From positions 1,612,001 to 1,676,000 of the forward strand of contig LUGG01000002.1 of assembly GCA_001683735.1 (NCBI GenBank): a DNA stretch of 64,000 bases, read 5' to 3'. This document shows positions 46,611 through 61,329 of this stretch, piece by piece (position 1 is the stretch's first letter; each line of letters opens with the position of its first letter). Source of the DNA: Grifola frondosa (lineage: Eukaryota; Basidiomycota; Agaricomycetes; Polyporales; Grifolaceae). A program made the position numbers and the translations under genes. A model generated the notes under the pieces. That model worked only from the letters and a program-made list of their open reading frames with translations. It was not told the origin of the DNA and made no database searches.

Positions 46611-47608
46611 ATGTTGTCCTTTATTTGCCCTTGTTGAAACCAGAGGGTGTTGCCAAACAACCACTCCAGCGCCGAACGAATTTTACCGCTTGTGAAGCTA
46701 TGTACTCAACCTTGCTAATCGTTCCATCAATATCATCCTATTGCGCGCAACTGAATTTATGTGATCAGATTTTAGAACTGTTTTTAACTCTTCAATCACC
46801 AGAACCGAACTTACACGCGGGCCGGCAGCACTGGACTGAGCTATCTCACCTCCCGAGCTAAGTACATGCAGTCCCAGGTCACTGTTATTGCCTTATCATA
46901 CAGCTCATATAGACGGTAATATCGGATCAAGCAAATAGCGAATATGAAGACATGTTGTTCTAATGGCTTACGTTACCCATTTTAACTGAATGGTTTGGCG
47001 TGATTCGCCCCCAAATCGCCGGTGGGGCCCCAGTGGAACGCGTGGGGTGGAAGCGATTCTAAAGTTACTTCGTCTTCTTACCACTGAGGGACGTAGGCGC
47101 ACTGCGAAGCATTCGAAGTTGTTGAGTCTGTCTGGTATTTATCGGGCTATCATCGGGTCCGAAATGGTATGACAGACAAGGCGATGATGGGAATGGCGCA
47201 CCAGTAAAGGGAATGACGCGATAGAAACCGCGTCAATCCCGCATCCGCAACCCCGTCTAATTCTCGGTCCTTTGATAGCCTTTGATTTTTCTCTAGTAGA
47301 CTGATCACGGGTGAACAGAGGCTTCCGACGTGTTTCCGTCGCTTGCATTGCGACTGGCTTGTCGTTGGATGGCTCGCGTCTGGATGATGTCGTTTCGTAC
47401 CTCGAGTTCTGTAAATATGAACAGAGAGACCCATGAATAGCTCACGGGGCAAGTTATTGATGGCCATGCCCGTCTCCGCGCTCTCAGATGTTCGGCTGTT
47501 TCTCGCAATTATGGGGCTGATTTGGCAGTCTCGACCGTCTTGGGACTCTATATAGGGCTGAAAAATGCGGGCATTGCAGTTCCAACCAAGGCGATACATT
47601 CTCCTGCA

Positions 47609-50978
<3,370 letters not shown>

Positions 50979-51337
50979 TAACAACATATTTAAGACTGAT
51001 ATCTCGAGTCGTGGATTAAAAAACGAGAGTTCTAAATTCATTTATCTGTATATTCCTCGGGTGTTATGAATCGAGTCGCGCCACACCCATCACTGTGGCG
51101 TACCGTGACACTGCGTGACAGATCGTAAGTCACACTGATATGTTTCGATCAGACGAACATGCAAATTTGACAACGGCTGCATATGCGTGGAAATGTACTA
51201 TTTTCACGAGCTTGTAGGTATCAGATGACGTTTTTTCTATCGGGTGAGTCCGCGTCCGCCCAGTGCTTCCGACTAGTTCACAATTGGAGGCTGCACGGCG
51301 GCTGACAGGGACATGTGGCATCGGAAATCAAGCCGTT
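50979..51337. other. intergenic between cdh and Ser-rich gene
   Basis: No gene seen. It carries the 3' flank of the dehydrogenase gene and the promoter side of the next gene. Confidence 0.4.
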
Positions 51338-53269
51338 ATGTCGAATGTCCGAAAGGTGTTGTTCTCTTCGCGACGGACATTCCCTTACGGCTTGTGAGCC
51401 ATATCGGTCTACCTCTCATCTGCTACCTTGGGATATCGCCAGGCGGACTCTAGGTATGGCAGCGCGACAAGCTTTCAAGGAGTTGAAGAATGACGGCATC
51501 ACACAAGCTGGGAGATTAGGTGACGCAGCGCTGTCTTAGGGCATAATTTGGTCTTAGCTGACAGTATGCATTAATCTTTCTCGTATCTGATATGATGTAG
51601 GCCCGGAACTTTGTGCTGGTGCCAAACGGACATCGCTTCCTAAATCTCCCAAAGCGATCTTTCGTCCTCGCTCGTCCATAGTTCTGAAGGGACATCTTGG
51701 GAATCCGGAATCTGCGTTTCGTAGCGAAGCCTGTGGCAGACGGTCAGATCATGATCACTCACTTGAATCTAGAACAGCTCGACCTCCCAGACATAGGAGA
51801 ACCCATTCCACTCCAACAGTGCCACTTCAAAATGCTAGTGCTAGACTTCGTGAAGATGCATCAATCCGTAGGATTACCCTTGACGCCAGAGTGCAGAATC
51901 ATTCTGTGCTCACCGACGTGTTGGGTACGGCACATGAATCGCCGCAGTTGTGCCAAATGGATGTCTCAGAATATCCAAGGCTTCCCGACTGTGATGCTAC
52001 CCTTGACCGCCACCCGTCTTCTTTGCCCATGGCTACTCTATCATACATGTCTACGCTTCATTCTACTGGTCGGCGTATTGCGTCTGCATCTTCTATGTCG
52101 TTGGGTTCTCGCGTCGGTTCTGCTCAGTCTTCCTTACTTTCCGACACACCATCTTTTGCCGCCTTCAAGATGCTGAGACTGGACGGGGATGAACTTGATG
52201 AGGCCCAATCCCACATGGCCGATGATAGTCCTCTCAGGAACAAAGGGCGAAAGAACCGAACTCTGCACCGCGAGGTTACCATGCACAACTTAGTCCACAA
52301 ACTCGACTCCTCGCGGAGCCGTTCTCTGACTGCTCTTATTCACGCCTTGGATAACGCTTCTCCTGGACTCTATCAATCCCTTGTCAACTGTGCGACTATG
52401 CCGGCTTGCATCTCTGACTGCTCTTTGATCTCGATCGACGAAGAATCTCAAGAACATATTTACTCGCTTGGATCTGCTGGTCCTAGTGGAGTGGAAAGGC
52501 AGGCAGGCGTGCCTGCGCATGCATTGCCTTCAGATATACTGGACGAACTGGACATCCTTGCCGCAAAGATCCGCAAATTACCTCTGCCTCAGGGCCCTAC
52601 TTTGTTACCACCGGATGCAGATGACGCATTTCCTACGACTGCAATACATACAAGAGCCATTGAATCCTCTCCGATCAACAATCATGAGCAATGCGCCTAC
52701 ACATCCAGAGTATGTCTGTCTTTCACGTCGCCTTTACCTTTACCTAATCTGCTTGCCAGAAAACTGCATACGTTTCTCCTCAAACCCATTTGTCTACACC
52801 GGAATCGGTGGCTGGTAAAATTCACCACTACAATATACTGCAGACCATCTCATCGCCTTTTCTAGGGCCTATTGTCTCGTGGTCCATCCCGAAACTGACA
52901 AGGACTTTTGGCAGAAGGTCACGAAATACTGTGACCCCGCGCAAACGCTCCTCTGACGCAGCCAACGATGCTCATTCCCTTGCAAGAAGTTCTGACATCG
53001 CAAGGCGCATTTCGCACTCGCCACCTCCCTCTACGCCATTGGTCACTGTCAAATCTCCGGGCGCTACTCCGAAGTCTTCTCGGATCAAGTCATTCTTCCG
53101 TCGTGGCCCACGCTGCTCTGCCCCTCCTGCTCTGGAGAACATTGGGAAGAAGGCGTCTCAGATCCCTAGGACGACGCGATGTAACCAACAAGAGGCTCTA
53201 GCAGGAGTTCCAAGAAGTCCATATCGGGGTGACTTGGGTCTCCATAATGGTCCATTTTCTCATTTGTGA
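51338..53269 (+). CDS. Ser-rich hypothetical protein, four exons
   Basis: ATG at 51338 gives MSNVRKVLFSSRRTFPYGL. Introns: donor GTGAGCC near 51396, a second after AGRLG (GTGACGC, near 51522) ending gatgtag near 51600, and a third, 52711-52759 (GTATGTC to TTGCCAG), all in phase. The protein of about 580 residues has MAARQAFKELKNDGITQAGR, a Ser/Arg/Pro-rich middle, STGRRIASASSMSLGSRVGS, MHNLVHKLDSSRSRSLTALI, DILDELDILAAKIRKLPLP, then VAGKIHHYNILQTISSPFLG and a basic Ser/Pro-rich tail (PRKRSSDAANDAHS, SSRIKSFFRRGPRCS). No enzyme motif; no signal peptide. The frame is clean, which stands out in this window. It could be a regulatory or scaffold phosphoprotein; that is only a guess. Confidence 0.6.
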
Positions 53270-53933
53270 TGTTGCGCATGGTTTGCTTCTCGCTTTACGT
53301 CCTCCGAGGTTAAGTTCTACGTTGCGCAGCACATACGAACGAGCCAATTCGCAACTTCATGCGTTGTGAATTCTATGTGTCCGTTACGGGTTATAATTGC
53401 ATACAGCAGTGTTTACTGCGGTGGCATGTTCAAGTTTTGGTATTTTATTTATATCGCATGTTCGTACCGTTAATCCGTGTTCACGGGACGCTGTGTTAAA
53501 TTAATGAGATCCGGACCTCAAGAATTTGGCCACGATGCTAGTGTTACAGATGAACCACTCCCAGCCCTCGTTTTGAATGCATGGCCATCACTTTGATGCT
53601 GTTATATGCAGACAGACATGGATGGGAAGTTGGGGTATCAGCGGCCGCAGCGCGTAGGCTTGGCAGAACGCCGCAAGACCGGCTGCGCAGAGGCTCGAGG
53701 CACTAGCACCGCGCACGACTGTGTATGGTGAGCCCTGCTTCAATGCCGAATCAACAAACTTGGACTCTAGGCTTGTTGAACTGAAAGGGGTCAATAAGTA
53801 GTTCGAATTGTTACGTAAAATACGATCAAATTTTAAATATTTCTCTCTCGGGTAGTTGGCTGACGGCGCCAAACTCCACGCCGGCGCTCAAGTTCTACAG
53901 TTTCCCTCTTCACCCTCATCGTCTCGCACATCG
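53270..53933. other. intergenic, upstream of FHA-RING gene
   Basis: A minus-strand frame at 53588-53872 is open but lacks support. AT-rich sequence at 53430-53510 is probably the terminator side of the Ser-rich gene. Confidence 0.4.
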
Positions 53934-55665
53934 ATGGACCCGCTGACAATAGGTAACGAATCTCCATCTGCTCGACAGTCTATCCTGGGTAGTTTTCTCC
54001 GCGGCCGACCAAGGGGAGCCTCACAATCGCACCCTTCCCCACCTCACGATCTCAGTGCCCCAAGAGAGTCTCCACCACCCCCATCGACGTTTCCGGTCAC
54101 AGGCGACGTCCAGCTGCCGCCGCACCCAACTTGACCCCAGCGATATCGCAGTCGACCTCCGCTCCTGCCTTCACCCAAATGCTCCGTCGCCGACGCTCAG
54201 CGGGGGCGATAGCCACACCCGTCGCCACAGCTGCAGTCGTCTCACGCACCCCGACGAATCCTACATCCAGTCATCGCATCCGTCTCGTGCCCCACCTCGA
54301 CTCTCGCCGCTCTCTGCGGTTCGATGCCATCTCCCGCGACGTGCGCGAGGGCGACCCACCGCTTCGCATTGGCCGCTTCACGGACCGCTCCGGCCTCGGG
54401 CTCGCCGCCGCCAATGCACTCGGATCAAATAAGCTGGCGTTCAAGAGCAAGGTCGTCTCGCGGGCACATGCAGAGATATGGGTCGAGGCGGGCGGCCGAT
54501 TTTTCATCAAGGACACCAAGAGTAGCAGCGGCACGTTCCTGAACCATATTCGGCTCTCTGCAGCCAACAACGAGTCGCGCCCGTATGAGATAAAGGACGG
54601 GGACCTGCTGCAGCTCGGTGTGGACTATCAGGGCGGGGCAGAGGACATTTACAAGTGTGTTAAGATCAAGATCGAGACAGGCCGAGAGTGGCAGAACCAC
54701 ACGAATCCGTTCAAGTGCGTCGTCGTTTACCTGGTCTGACCTTGCTGACGTCCCTTCAGTGCGAATGCACTTAAACAACTCAAGGCGATCGCTATACCCC
54801 AACCGGGGGAAAGAAGGTCGTCGGGGCCAAGTCTGCGTTGCCAGATTGCTGTATCTGTGAGTCATTCTTTCACGTTTGCCCTCATCCCGTACTCGCTTTC
54901 GTTCCATGTTTATTCTTCTATTGTAATTCTTTTTGAATCTTCTCGACTTTCTCGTTTTCAATCGATTCTTATACCACGCTGAGGCCTATTCGCGGTGACG
55001 ATACGTCAGGCGCTCTTTATCGCACCATGCTCTCACGCATTCCACTACAAATGTATCCGGCCTCTGCTCGAGACCCATCATCCTGCATTCAGCTGCCCTC
55101 TCTGCCGCACTTTTGCCGATCTCGAGGAGGATGTTGAAGTAGAGATCGAGCAAGATGCGATATCCATTGCTGAGATGGCTGGCGCTGTTGGCATCGCAGC
55201 TACAGCAGTGGGTGATGCCGATGGGCTTGAACGTACAGGGATGCCGGTGCGGAAACAGAAGTGGAGCTTGACACGGCACGGAGCCTCGGATCAAGCGTTC
55301 GCGGGCGGCGAGTATTTCCGCCGCCACTGCCAGGTGCCAACCCAAACGGGTACTTCGACGTTGTCCTAGCCGAGGATGTTGACGAGGAGATGGAGGATCT
55401 CGTCATGGAACCCCAGGCAGATGACGCTGGATCGCCCATTATAGTCGACAGGGAGCTCTTGGAGCCAGACCATATGATCGTCATGGAGGGTAGGGATAGC
55501 TCCGTGTCGCCGGTGCCTGTCCCGGGACCTGCGCATTTGCAAGGTCGTGGAAGTCCTGGCGGCTTCTCAGAGGGTGAAGCGAGCGGAAGCGGAGAAATCG
55601 AGGGGCTGAGCGATGAGAATGGGCTTGCGGGAGATGCGGCTGCACACGGAAAACGCAAGCGGTAA
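53934..55665 (+). CDS. FHA-RING E3 ubiquitin ligase, Dma1/RNF8-like
   Basis: Ubiquitin ligase that couples an FHA phosphothreonine reader to a RING finger, as in fission-yeast Dma1, which acts in spindle and cytokinesis checkpoints. ATG at 53934 (MDPLTIGNESPSARQS). A Pro/Ser-rich start precedes the FHA domain: PPLRIGRFTDRSG, FKSKVVSRAHAEIWVEAGGR, FIKDTKSSSGTFLNHIRLS, IKDGDLLQLGVDYQGG; the GR, SRxH and SSGTFLN elements are all present. The RING follows across an intron: ALPDCCIC, RQALFIAPCSHAFHYKCIRP and FSCPLCRTFADLEEDVEVE, giving the C-C-C-H-C-C-C type metal ligands. The tail is acidic (FDVVLAEDVDEEMEDLVMEP) and ends HGKRKR at 55665. Three bases seem to be missing, in the runs at 54125-54127, 54805-54809 and 55238-55240. 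Same strand as sdhB downstream. Confidence 0.85.
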
Positions 55666-56129
55666 GGCATATATATTGTGCATCCGCCGTGCGTCCGCAC
55701 ATCGTTCCACACAAGTTGGACAGACCACGGCGTCCGTGTGGACATTGACATATACCTGCATACCATTTTTCTATTGCTCCTGGTTCCTCTTCTCCGTGCG
55801 GTTGTACTTTTGAGTGTACCTGGATTTTAGATCTTGTGCTAGTTGATGGATGACCACCTTTCACTTTCTCCCATGTTTTTTTCTCTCATTTCAAGCTTGT
55901 GATTTTTTTTTATGTCCGGGATATGATATATGTAAATATTAGTTAGGAGGTACTTATAATATGTCTATTATTGCTGGAGGTCGAGATCGTTGTGGACGGA
56001 GTGTGGGAACGTGTAAAGGAAGCGCTGTGATTGGGTCGGGGAAACGCGGCCGAAGGGACGCCGGTGTAGGATGAGCACTGTCTCCCGGGCTCAAGCCAAC
56101 TTGCATCCTCCCCTTCCTCCTCAGCAATA
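55666..56129. other. intergenic, upstream of sdhB
   Basis: No gene. T-rich terminator-like sequence at 55858-55910 follows the FHA-RING gene; CT-rich sequence just before 56130 is a typical fungal promoter feature. Confidence 0.45.
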
Positions 56130-57284
56130 ATGCAGTCCCTCGCTGCCGCTGTCGTTCGTCCCCAGGCCTTCAGGAACACTGTGCGGACGTTTGCGTCGTC
56201 TGCAGCGCGCGCGCAGGCCGTGCCGACACAGAAGCCAGTGCTAAACAAGGAGTTCAAGATCTACCGCTGGGTATGTCGATGCCTTCGTGTTATAATGCAA
56301 GCGCCCCTTGTAACGGTCGCAATTTGCGGTCTTTGGTTTGGTAGAACCCAGATGAGCCTGCGAAGAAACCCACGCTACAGTCGTACACCATCGATTTGAA
56401 CCAGTGCGGTCCTATGGTCTGTCCCGTCTTGCCTCCTTTTCTGGACTTGTTCTAACTCGCGCGCATCCCTCATCTGTTTGCATGTATGTCTTAGATCCTT
56501 GATGCCCTCATCAAAATCAAGAACGAGATGGATCCTACGCTCACTTTCCGTCGCTCCTGCAGAGAGGGCATTTGCGGCTCGTGCGCCATGAATATCAACG
56601 GCCAGAACACGCTGGCGTGCCTCTGCAGGATTGACCGGACTGTCTCCAAAGACACTAAGATCTATCCCCTCCCGCACAGTGCGTATCACGCCCATACGCC
56701 ATCGCAACCCCATTTCCGGATATAGCGCGCTGATATGCCGTCGCCCGACAGTGTACATCGTCAAAGATCTCGTTCCGGATCTCACACTATTCTACAAGCA
56801 ATACAAGTCGATCGAGCCGTACCTGAAGAACGACAACCCGCCTGAGGGCCGCGAATTCCTGCAGTCACAAGAAGATCGGCGGAAGCTCGATGGGTAGGAT
56901 TGCTTGCATTCGGCTGGTCACCACGTGTGTTAACGGGCTTGCATTAGCATGTACGAGTGTATTTTATGCGCGTGCTGCTCGACCTTCCTGCCCCAGTTAC
57001 TGGTGGAACCAGGACGAGTACCTTGGCCCGCGACCCTCATGGCGGCATACCGCTGGATGGCGGATTCTCGTGTAAGCTCCTTTATGCATGCATTTCCTTT
57101 TACTTCGCAATGCTAAACCTGCTGCTAATCAGGATTCATACAAGGCTCAACGCAAGGAGAAGCTGCAAAATGAAATGAGCCTTTACCGTTGCCACACTAT
57201 CTTCAACTGTGCACGCACGTGCCCTAAGGGGCTCAACCCGCCGAGGCTATTGCCAAGATTAAGCTCGAACTTGCCACAGATTGA
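56130..57284 (+). CDS. sdhB: succinate dehydrogenase iron-sulfur subunit, mitochondrial
   Basis: Subunit B of respiratory complex II; passes electrons from FAD-bound succinate to ubiquinone in the inner mitochondrial membrane. ATG 56130 opens an Arg/Ala-rich targeting peptide ([30 protein letters not shown]). Then [26 protein letters not shown], the [2Fe-2S] site [44 protein letters not shown], the second cluster site [12 protein letters not shown] and finally [17 protein letters not shown]. Five or six short introns. Three indels: an extra T at 56985-56986 and a lost G near 57030 put 15 residues of the cluster region ([15 protein letters not shown] in the other frame) out of frame between them. 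A lost C at 57237-57239 replaces the normal end [14 protein letters not shown] (stop at 57284). As this gene is essential, sequence error is the simplest reading. Confidence 0.9.
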
Positions 57285-58065
57285 GCGATCTGCACGTCTG
57301 TATTGTATGGAGAGGGATGGGTGAGTGGGATTGTGGTGCTCATGCTGATCTGAGGGGGCTCATCGTGTGACTATATGTGTCAGGTTGATCCTAAACGCTT
57401 CTGACCTTCGCCATTGAACGGCATTGGACGGTGAGTCGTGCGGGGGGACCCATGGGCATGAGGTAGCGCAAAGGTGGTGTATATCTGTGCACCGACTTCT
57501 TGTTATTGTGTAATTCTCAATACTTCAAATCCCGATTTTTATGAGTGCCACTAGACTTTGGACCGCAATGTCGCGATAGGAAGGTATAGCGCTCGTGCCA
57601 TACCTAAGACTTCCTTTTTTGGCGAAAATCCTTGTCTTCGATGCACGTGCATATGTGATCCGTTACTACGGACGTCGATGGGGTTGAGTCGTCTGCACCG
57701 TATGACCGGTGACTTCCCTACCTTGTGGACGTGGGCAGACGTGGGCTTGTCATCATGCCTGCCATTGGACGTCCATTTCTGCAGCTATGTTCGTTCGCGC
57801 CGACTGGTGTCGGGGTTAGATGGAAACGACCCGTGATTATGTCCCTAGGTCAGACGTTGCAATTTGCTGACGTCGTATGATCTGCGACAAGGAGCCGGCT
57901 GTGTTGGTTTGCAACCTTCCATTCTGTGCAAGAGCGATGGAACTTTGGTGGCAACACCCCATTTGGGGTGGCTGTAGTGCGTATATAACATCTTGGAGAC
58001 GCAAACACAACACAACATCGACTCCACAACATTCCTGCCGAGTGGGTTTCGCGATTGACGCAAGT
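57285..58065. other. intergenic, amylase promoter region
   Basis: No gene I can support; a 92-codon frame at 57558-57836 looks like chance. Contains the TATA box listed next. Confidence 0.45.
57982..57988 (+). promoter_or_regulatory. TATA box of amylase gene
   Basis: TATATAA, 78 bp before the amylase ATG at 58066, a usual spacing for strongly regulated fungal genes. The start lies downstream in a CA-rich leader (gcaaacacaacacaacatcg). Carbon-source control is likely from what is known of amylases but no regulator site was verified. Confidence 0.55.
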
Positions 58066-60667
58066 ATGTCTGTTCGAGGTTTATTGGCGACTCTCCTCCT
58101 TGCTGGCGTAGTGTCTCTAATCTCTATCGCTCATGTCTCTGCTCGTCCTGCTCACCACAACAAGGCTTTCGGTACTCGCGAGCCCTCTGGGAACAAGGAT
58201 GTGATCGTCCAGATGTTCGAGTGGACATGGGACAGCGTCGCTGCAGAATGTACAGCCTTCCTCGGTCCCGCAGGGTACGGTTTCGTCCAAGGTACTATCG
58301 TTTGCGCTTTAGAATGTGCGAGACGCGCTAATTTCGTCTGCGTAGTGAGCCCCCGCAAGAGCACATACAAGGGTCCCAGTGGTGGACAGACTATCAGCCC
58401 GTGTCCTATATCTTGACGTCTAAGCGCGGGAACCGCACACAGTTTGAGAACATGATCACCACATGCCACAATGCCGGTGTCGGAGTTGTAGTTGGTGAGT
58501 TTGTGCGCATATATCCGACCGCTCAATGGTTGCACCTTCGTTTTGGTCCGGTATCTGACGCTCAATGCGCTTCCCAGATACAATTTTCAACCACATGACT
58601 GGAATTGCCTCCGGGACAGGCGTCGCCGGCTCATCCTTCACACAATATAATTACCCGGGATCTATGAATATCAGGACTTCCATCATTGCGGGCTGGAACC
58701 TGGAGACGCAATCGTGAACTGGGACAACACGCTCGAAGTCTGGACTTGTCAGTTGGACGGTCTTGCAGAGTGAGATATCCATCTAGCCTACTGTTGGACG
58801 GGATCTTTAATGTCTTGCCGACAGTCTTGGGACAGACACAGACTATGTGCGAGGTGTTCTGGCGGCGTATGCGAATGACCTCCTCTCGCTTGGAGCGGAT
58901 GGCATGAGGCTCGATGCTGCGAAGAGTGAGTATGGTACTTACTACAGTGTGTAGTTGTCACTGACGTTGACTTGTCATAGATATCAATGTGTCAGACATT
59001 GCGAACATTTTGTCGCGTCTCTCTGGCACTCCTTATATCACTCAAGAGGTCATCTGGGGGGCGGGTCAACCGGTCACTCCGAACGAGTATACTGGCAACG
59101 GTGAATATTCAGCTCCTTGTGCATCTTGTAACATTAGCTGACATTCTAGTCGTTCAACAGGCGATGTGCAGGAGTACGCATTTTCGTATCTCTCCGCTTA
59201 AATGACCTAGGTTTGACGTCGAGATATGTCAGATTCCGTTATACGACCGCTTTGCAAAATGCTTTCTTGGGTGGAGGAATTTCTAGCCTCGAAAGCTTCG
59301 ATAATCTTGGTGAGCGTTTCCTTTTCTTTTTTTTTTTTTTTTGGCAAATATTGACCTTACTGGCGCCAAGGCTGGGTCCCGGGAACACAAGCCAATGTCT
59401 TTGTGACTAATCCTGACACGGAAAGAGTATGTTGCCCATCTCCTGTCGCCTAAGGTGTTCGCTCACCTCTGTTTCGATGCGATAGAACGGCGGCTCTCTC
59501 AATGACAACTCGCCGTCGAACACATACGTCACCGCGATGATCTTCTCCCTTGCACATCCGTACGGGACGCCTACCATATTGTCCAGTTACAGCGGCTTCA
59601 CCAACACAGATGCTGGTGCCCCGAACGGCGGTCAGTCCTGCCATTTATCTTACAAAATACATGTACTAATCGCGCATAATAGGTACCGGGACTTGTTCTG
59701 GGAGTGGCGGGCTGAACGGCTGGCTCTGTCAACACCGCTGGACGGCTGTCGCAGGCATGGCCGGCTTCCGCAACAATGTCGGCGATAGTGCGTTGCAGAA
59801 CTGGGTCTCGCCGCAGTCTGATCAGATCGCCTTCGGACGAGGTCAGTAAAATTCTCCTATTCGAGGAAAGCTAAAAATAAAAAGCCTCCTTTATTTTCAC
59901 ATTTCTAGGTGCATTGGGGTTTGTCGCCATTAACAATGACGATTCTGCGTGGACTACAAATTTCGTGACGGCTGTTCCTGATGGATCGTATTGCGACGTC
60001 ATTAGTGGGGCCAGCTTGGAAGGGAACTGCACTGGCTCGTCGTGCGTAGCTTCGTAACAATATGGAAGCTTCATGGCCTACTCTTATTGGATTTTCCTTT
60101 ACAGGTTCAGTGTATCTGGCGAACATTCAGCGCAACCGTTCCAGTCGGAGCGCCGTTGCAATCCACACCGGTGCAATGGGCACCGGTTCAGGCAATGGTA
60201 ACGGAGGAAGTGGTTCTGTCACCATTAACTTTGCAGAAACCGCTACGACCACGTTTGGCGAGGTACAGATATTTTCCTTTATTTTAAATCTTAAGGTTGA
60301 TAGCAGGACTTCCTCAGAACATTTTGTTGTTGGGAGCATATCCCAGCTAGGCGATTGGGATCCTGCATCTGCGGTGAGTCATGCATTTGGAAGGATGGCT
60401 TGCATTCGTCTGACTGCGAGTTGTCTAGATTGCACTCTCTGCTGCTTCGTATCCCGTGTGGACGGTCTCCGTGAGCGTGCCGGCAAATACTGAATTTCAG
60501 TACAAATTCATCCGTAAGGAGACCGACGGTAGTGTGAGTAGTGCTCCTCAGCAATCATGCCACTTGAAGGCTAATGAAATGTGCAGATTGTTTGGGAATC
60601 TGATCCGAATCGCGACGATACGAGCCCTGCCTCTGGCTCGCAGACAATTGACACGTCTTGGAGGTAA
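58066..60667 (+). CDS. secreted GH13 alpha-amylase with C-terminal CBM20 starch-binding domain
   Basis: Endo-acting starch hydrolase. ATG 58066 and a signal peptide ([19 protein letters not shown], cleavage near SARPAHH). The catalytic barrel starts [36 protein letters not shown]13 region I is DTIFNHMTG, region [10 protein letters not shown] (nucleophile Asp), region [13 protein letters not shown] (acid Glu). Region IV reads [12 protein letters not shown], where almost all relatives have NHD, so the substrate-binding His is Pro here. Domain C follows, then a linker rich in Gly/Ser ([13 protein letters not shown]) and CBM20: [73 protein letters not shown]. Stop at 60667. About a dozen introns, one with a 16-T run. 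Three single-base losses (58350-58354, 58654-58656, 60322-60325) break the frame. Confidence 0.85.
59327..59342 (+). repeat. poly(T) tract in amylase intron
   Basis: Sixteen T in the intron that follows SLESFDNLG; it serves as an extreme polypyrimidine tract. Length is probably imprecise. Confidence 0.7.
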
Positions 60668-61329
60668 TTTGGTATTCGATTAGAACGCAATCTGAAGGAA
60701 GGCCCTCCATACATAAACTACGCCCACATCTGCAGAATACTATCTGCTCATCGATTTGTAAACTTCCTCCGAGATATGAATTTGTTCAGGAAAATTGGGA
60801 TAATGCTTGAAAAAGCGCTAGACCTGTCTGTTATAATTATATGTATACGTCCTAGCATCCTCTTGATTGTCAAGTCCAGGGAATTCAGGGACAATACATT
60901 CCGTCTCAACCTACCTCAGCCTATGCCAGTCAACCCATTCGCGGACTTCAAGTCGCTATTACATAAGCGAGTGCACTTCGCCGCGAGACATTAATCTTCC
61001 ACATTTAGATCACAACGTATGATTGCGTCCGTCTCATAATTTGCCCTAGTTTCCCTCCGGCCGGTGAATTCAACCTTGGTATTACCAAGCCATGGTTACG
61101 CATGGAACTCAGTGATCATGGCGCTGGTCTTTCTTTTATTTTGGCTGGGACAACACTGATTTGTCTGCAGTGCCCTTGTCGGACTGGTAGGAATGACCCG
61201 ACTATGCTGATCCGAGTAGCACATGGGATACCTAATCGGTCCGTCTTGTATGTATTTGTGTCTTGAGTTCGACGCGAGGTCCGCAGTCGCTGACGCCCAA
61301 CTACAGGTCTTCTACTCTCAACTCTCCCA
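60668..61329. other. intergenic between amylase and helicase
   Basis: No gene seen. The helicase frame may extend a little upstream of 61330 (open to 61223), so a 5' exon could be missed. Confidence 0.35.

Larger units (their letters stand above)
45993..47608. other. AT-rich intergenic region
   Basis: From 46040 to 46610 composition drops sharply in GC and short words such as aacatt, gaaacatt and tgttttcc recur in both orientations; see separate entries. At 46610-47608 there are open frames (46553-46861 plus, 47150-47620 minus), but none has a domain. The 3' part is the promoter side of the cellobiose dehydrogenase gene; 47553-47558 reads tatagg. Confidence 0.4.

Noticed and set aside
54425..55766. 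Long minus-strand frames over the FHA-RING gene
   Set aside because: The FHA and RING motifs are unambiguous on the plus strand.
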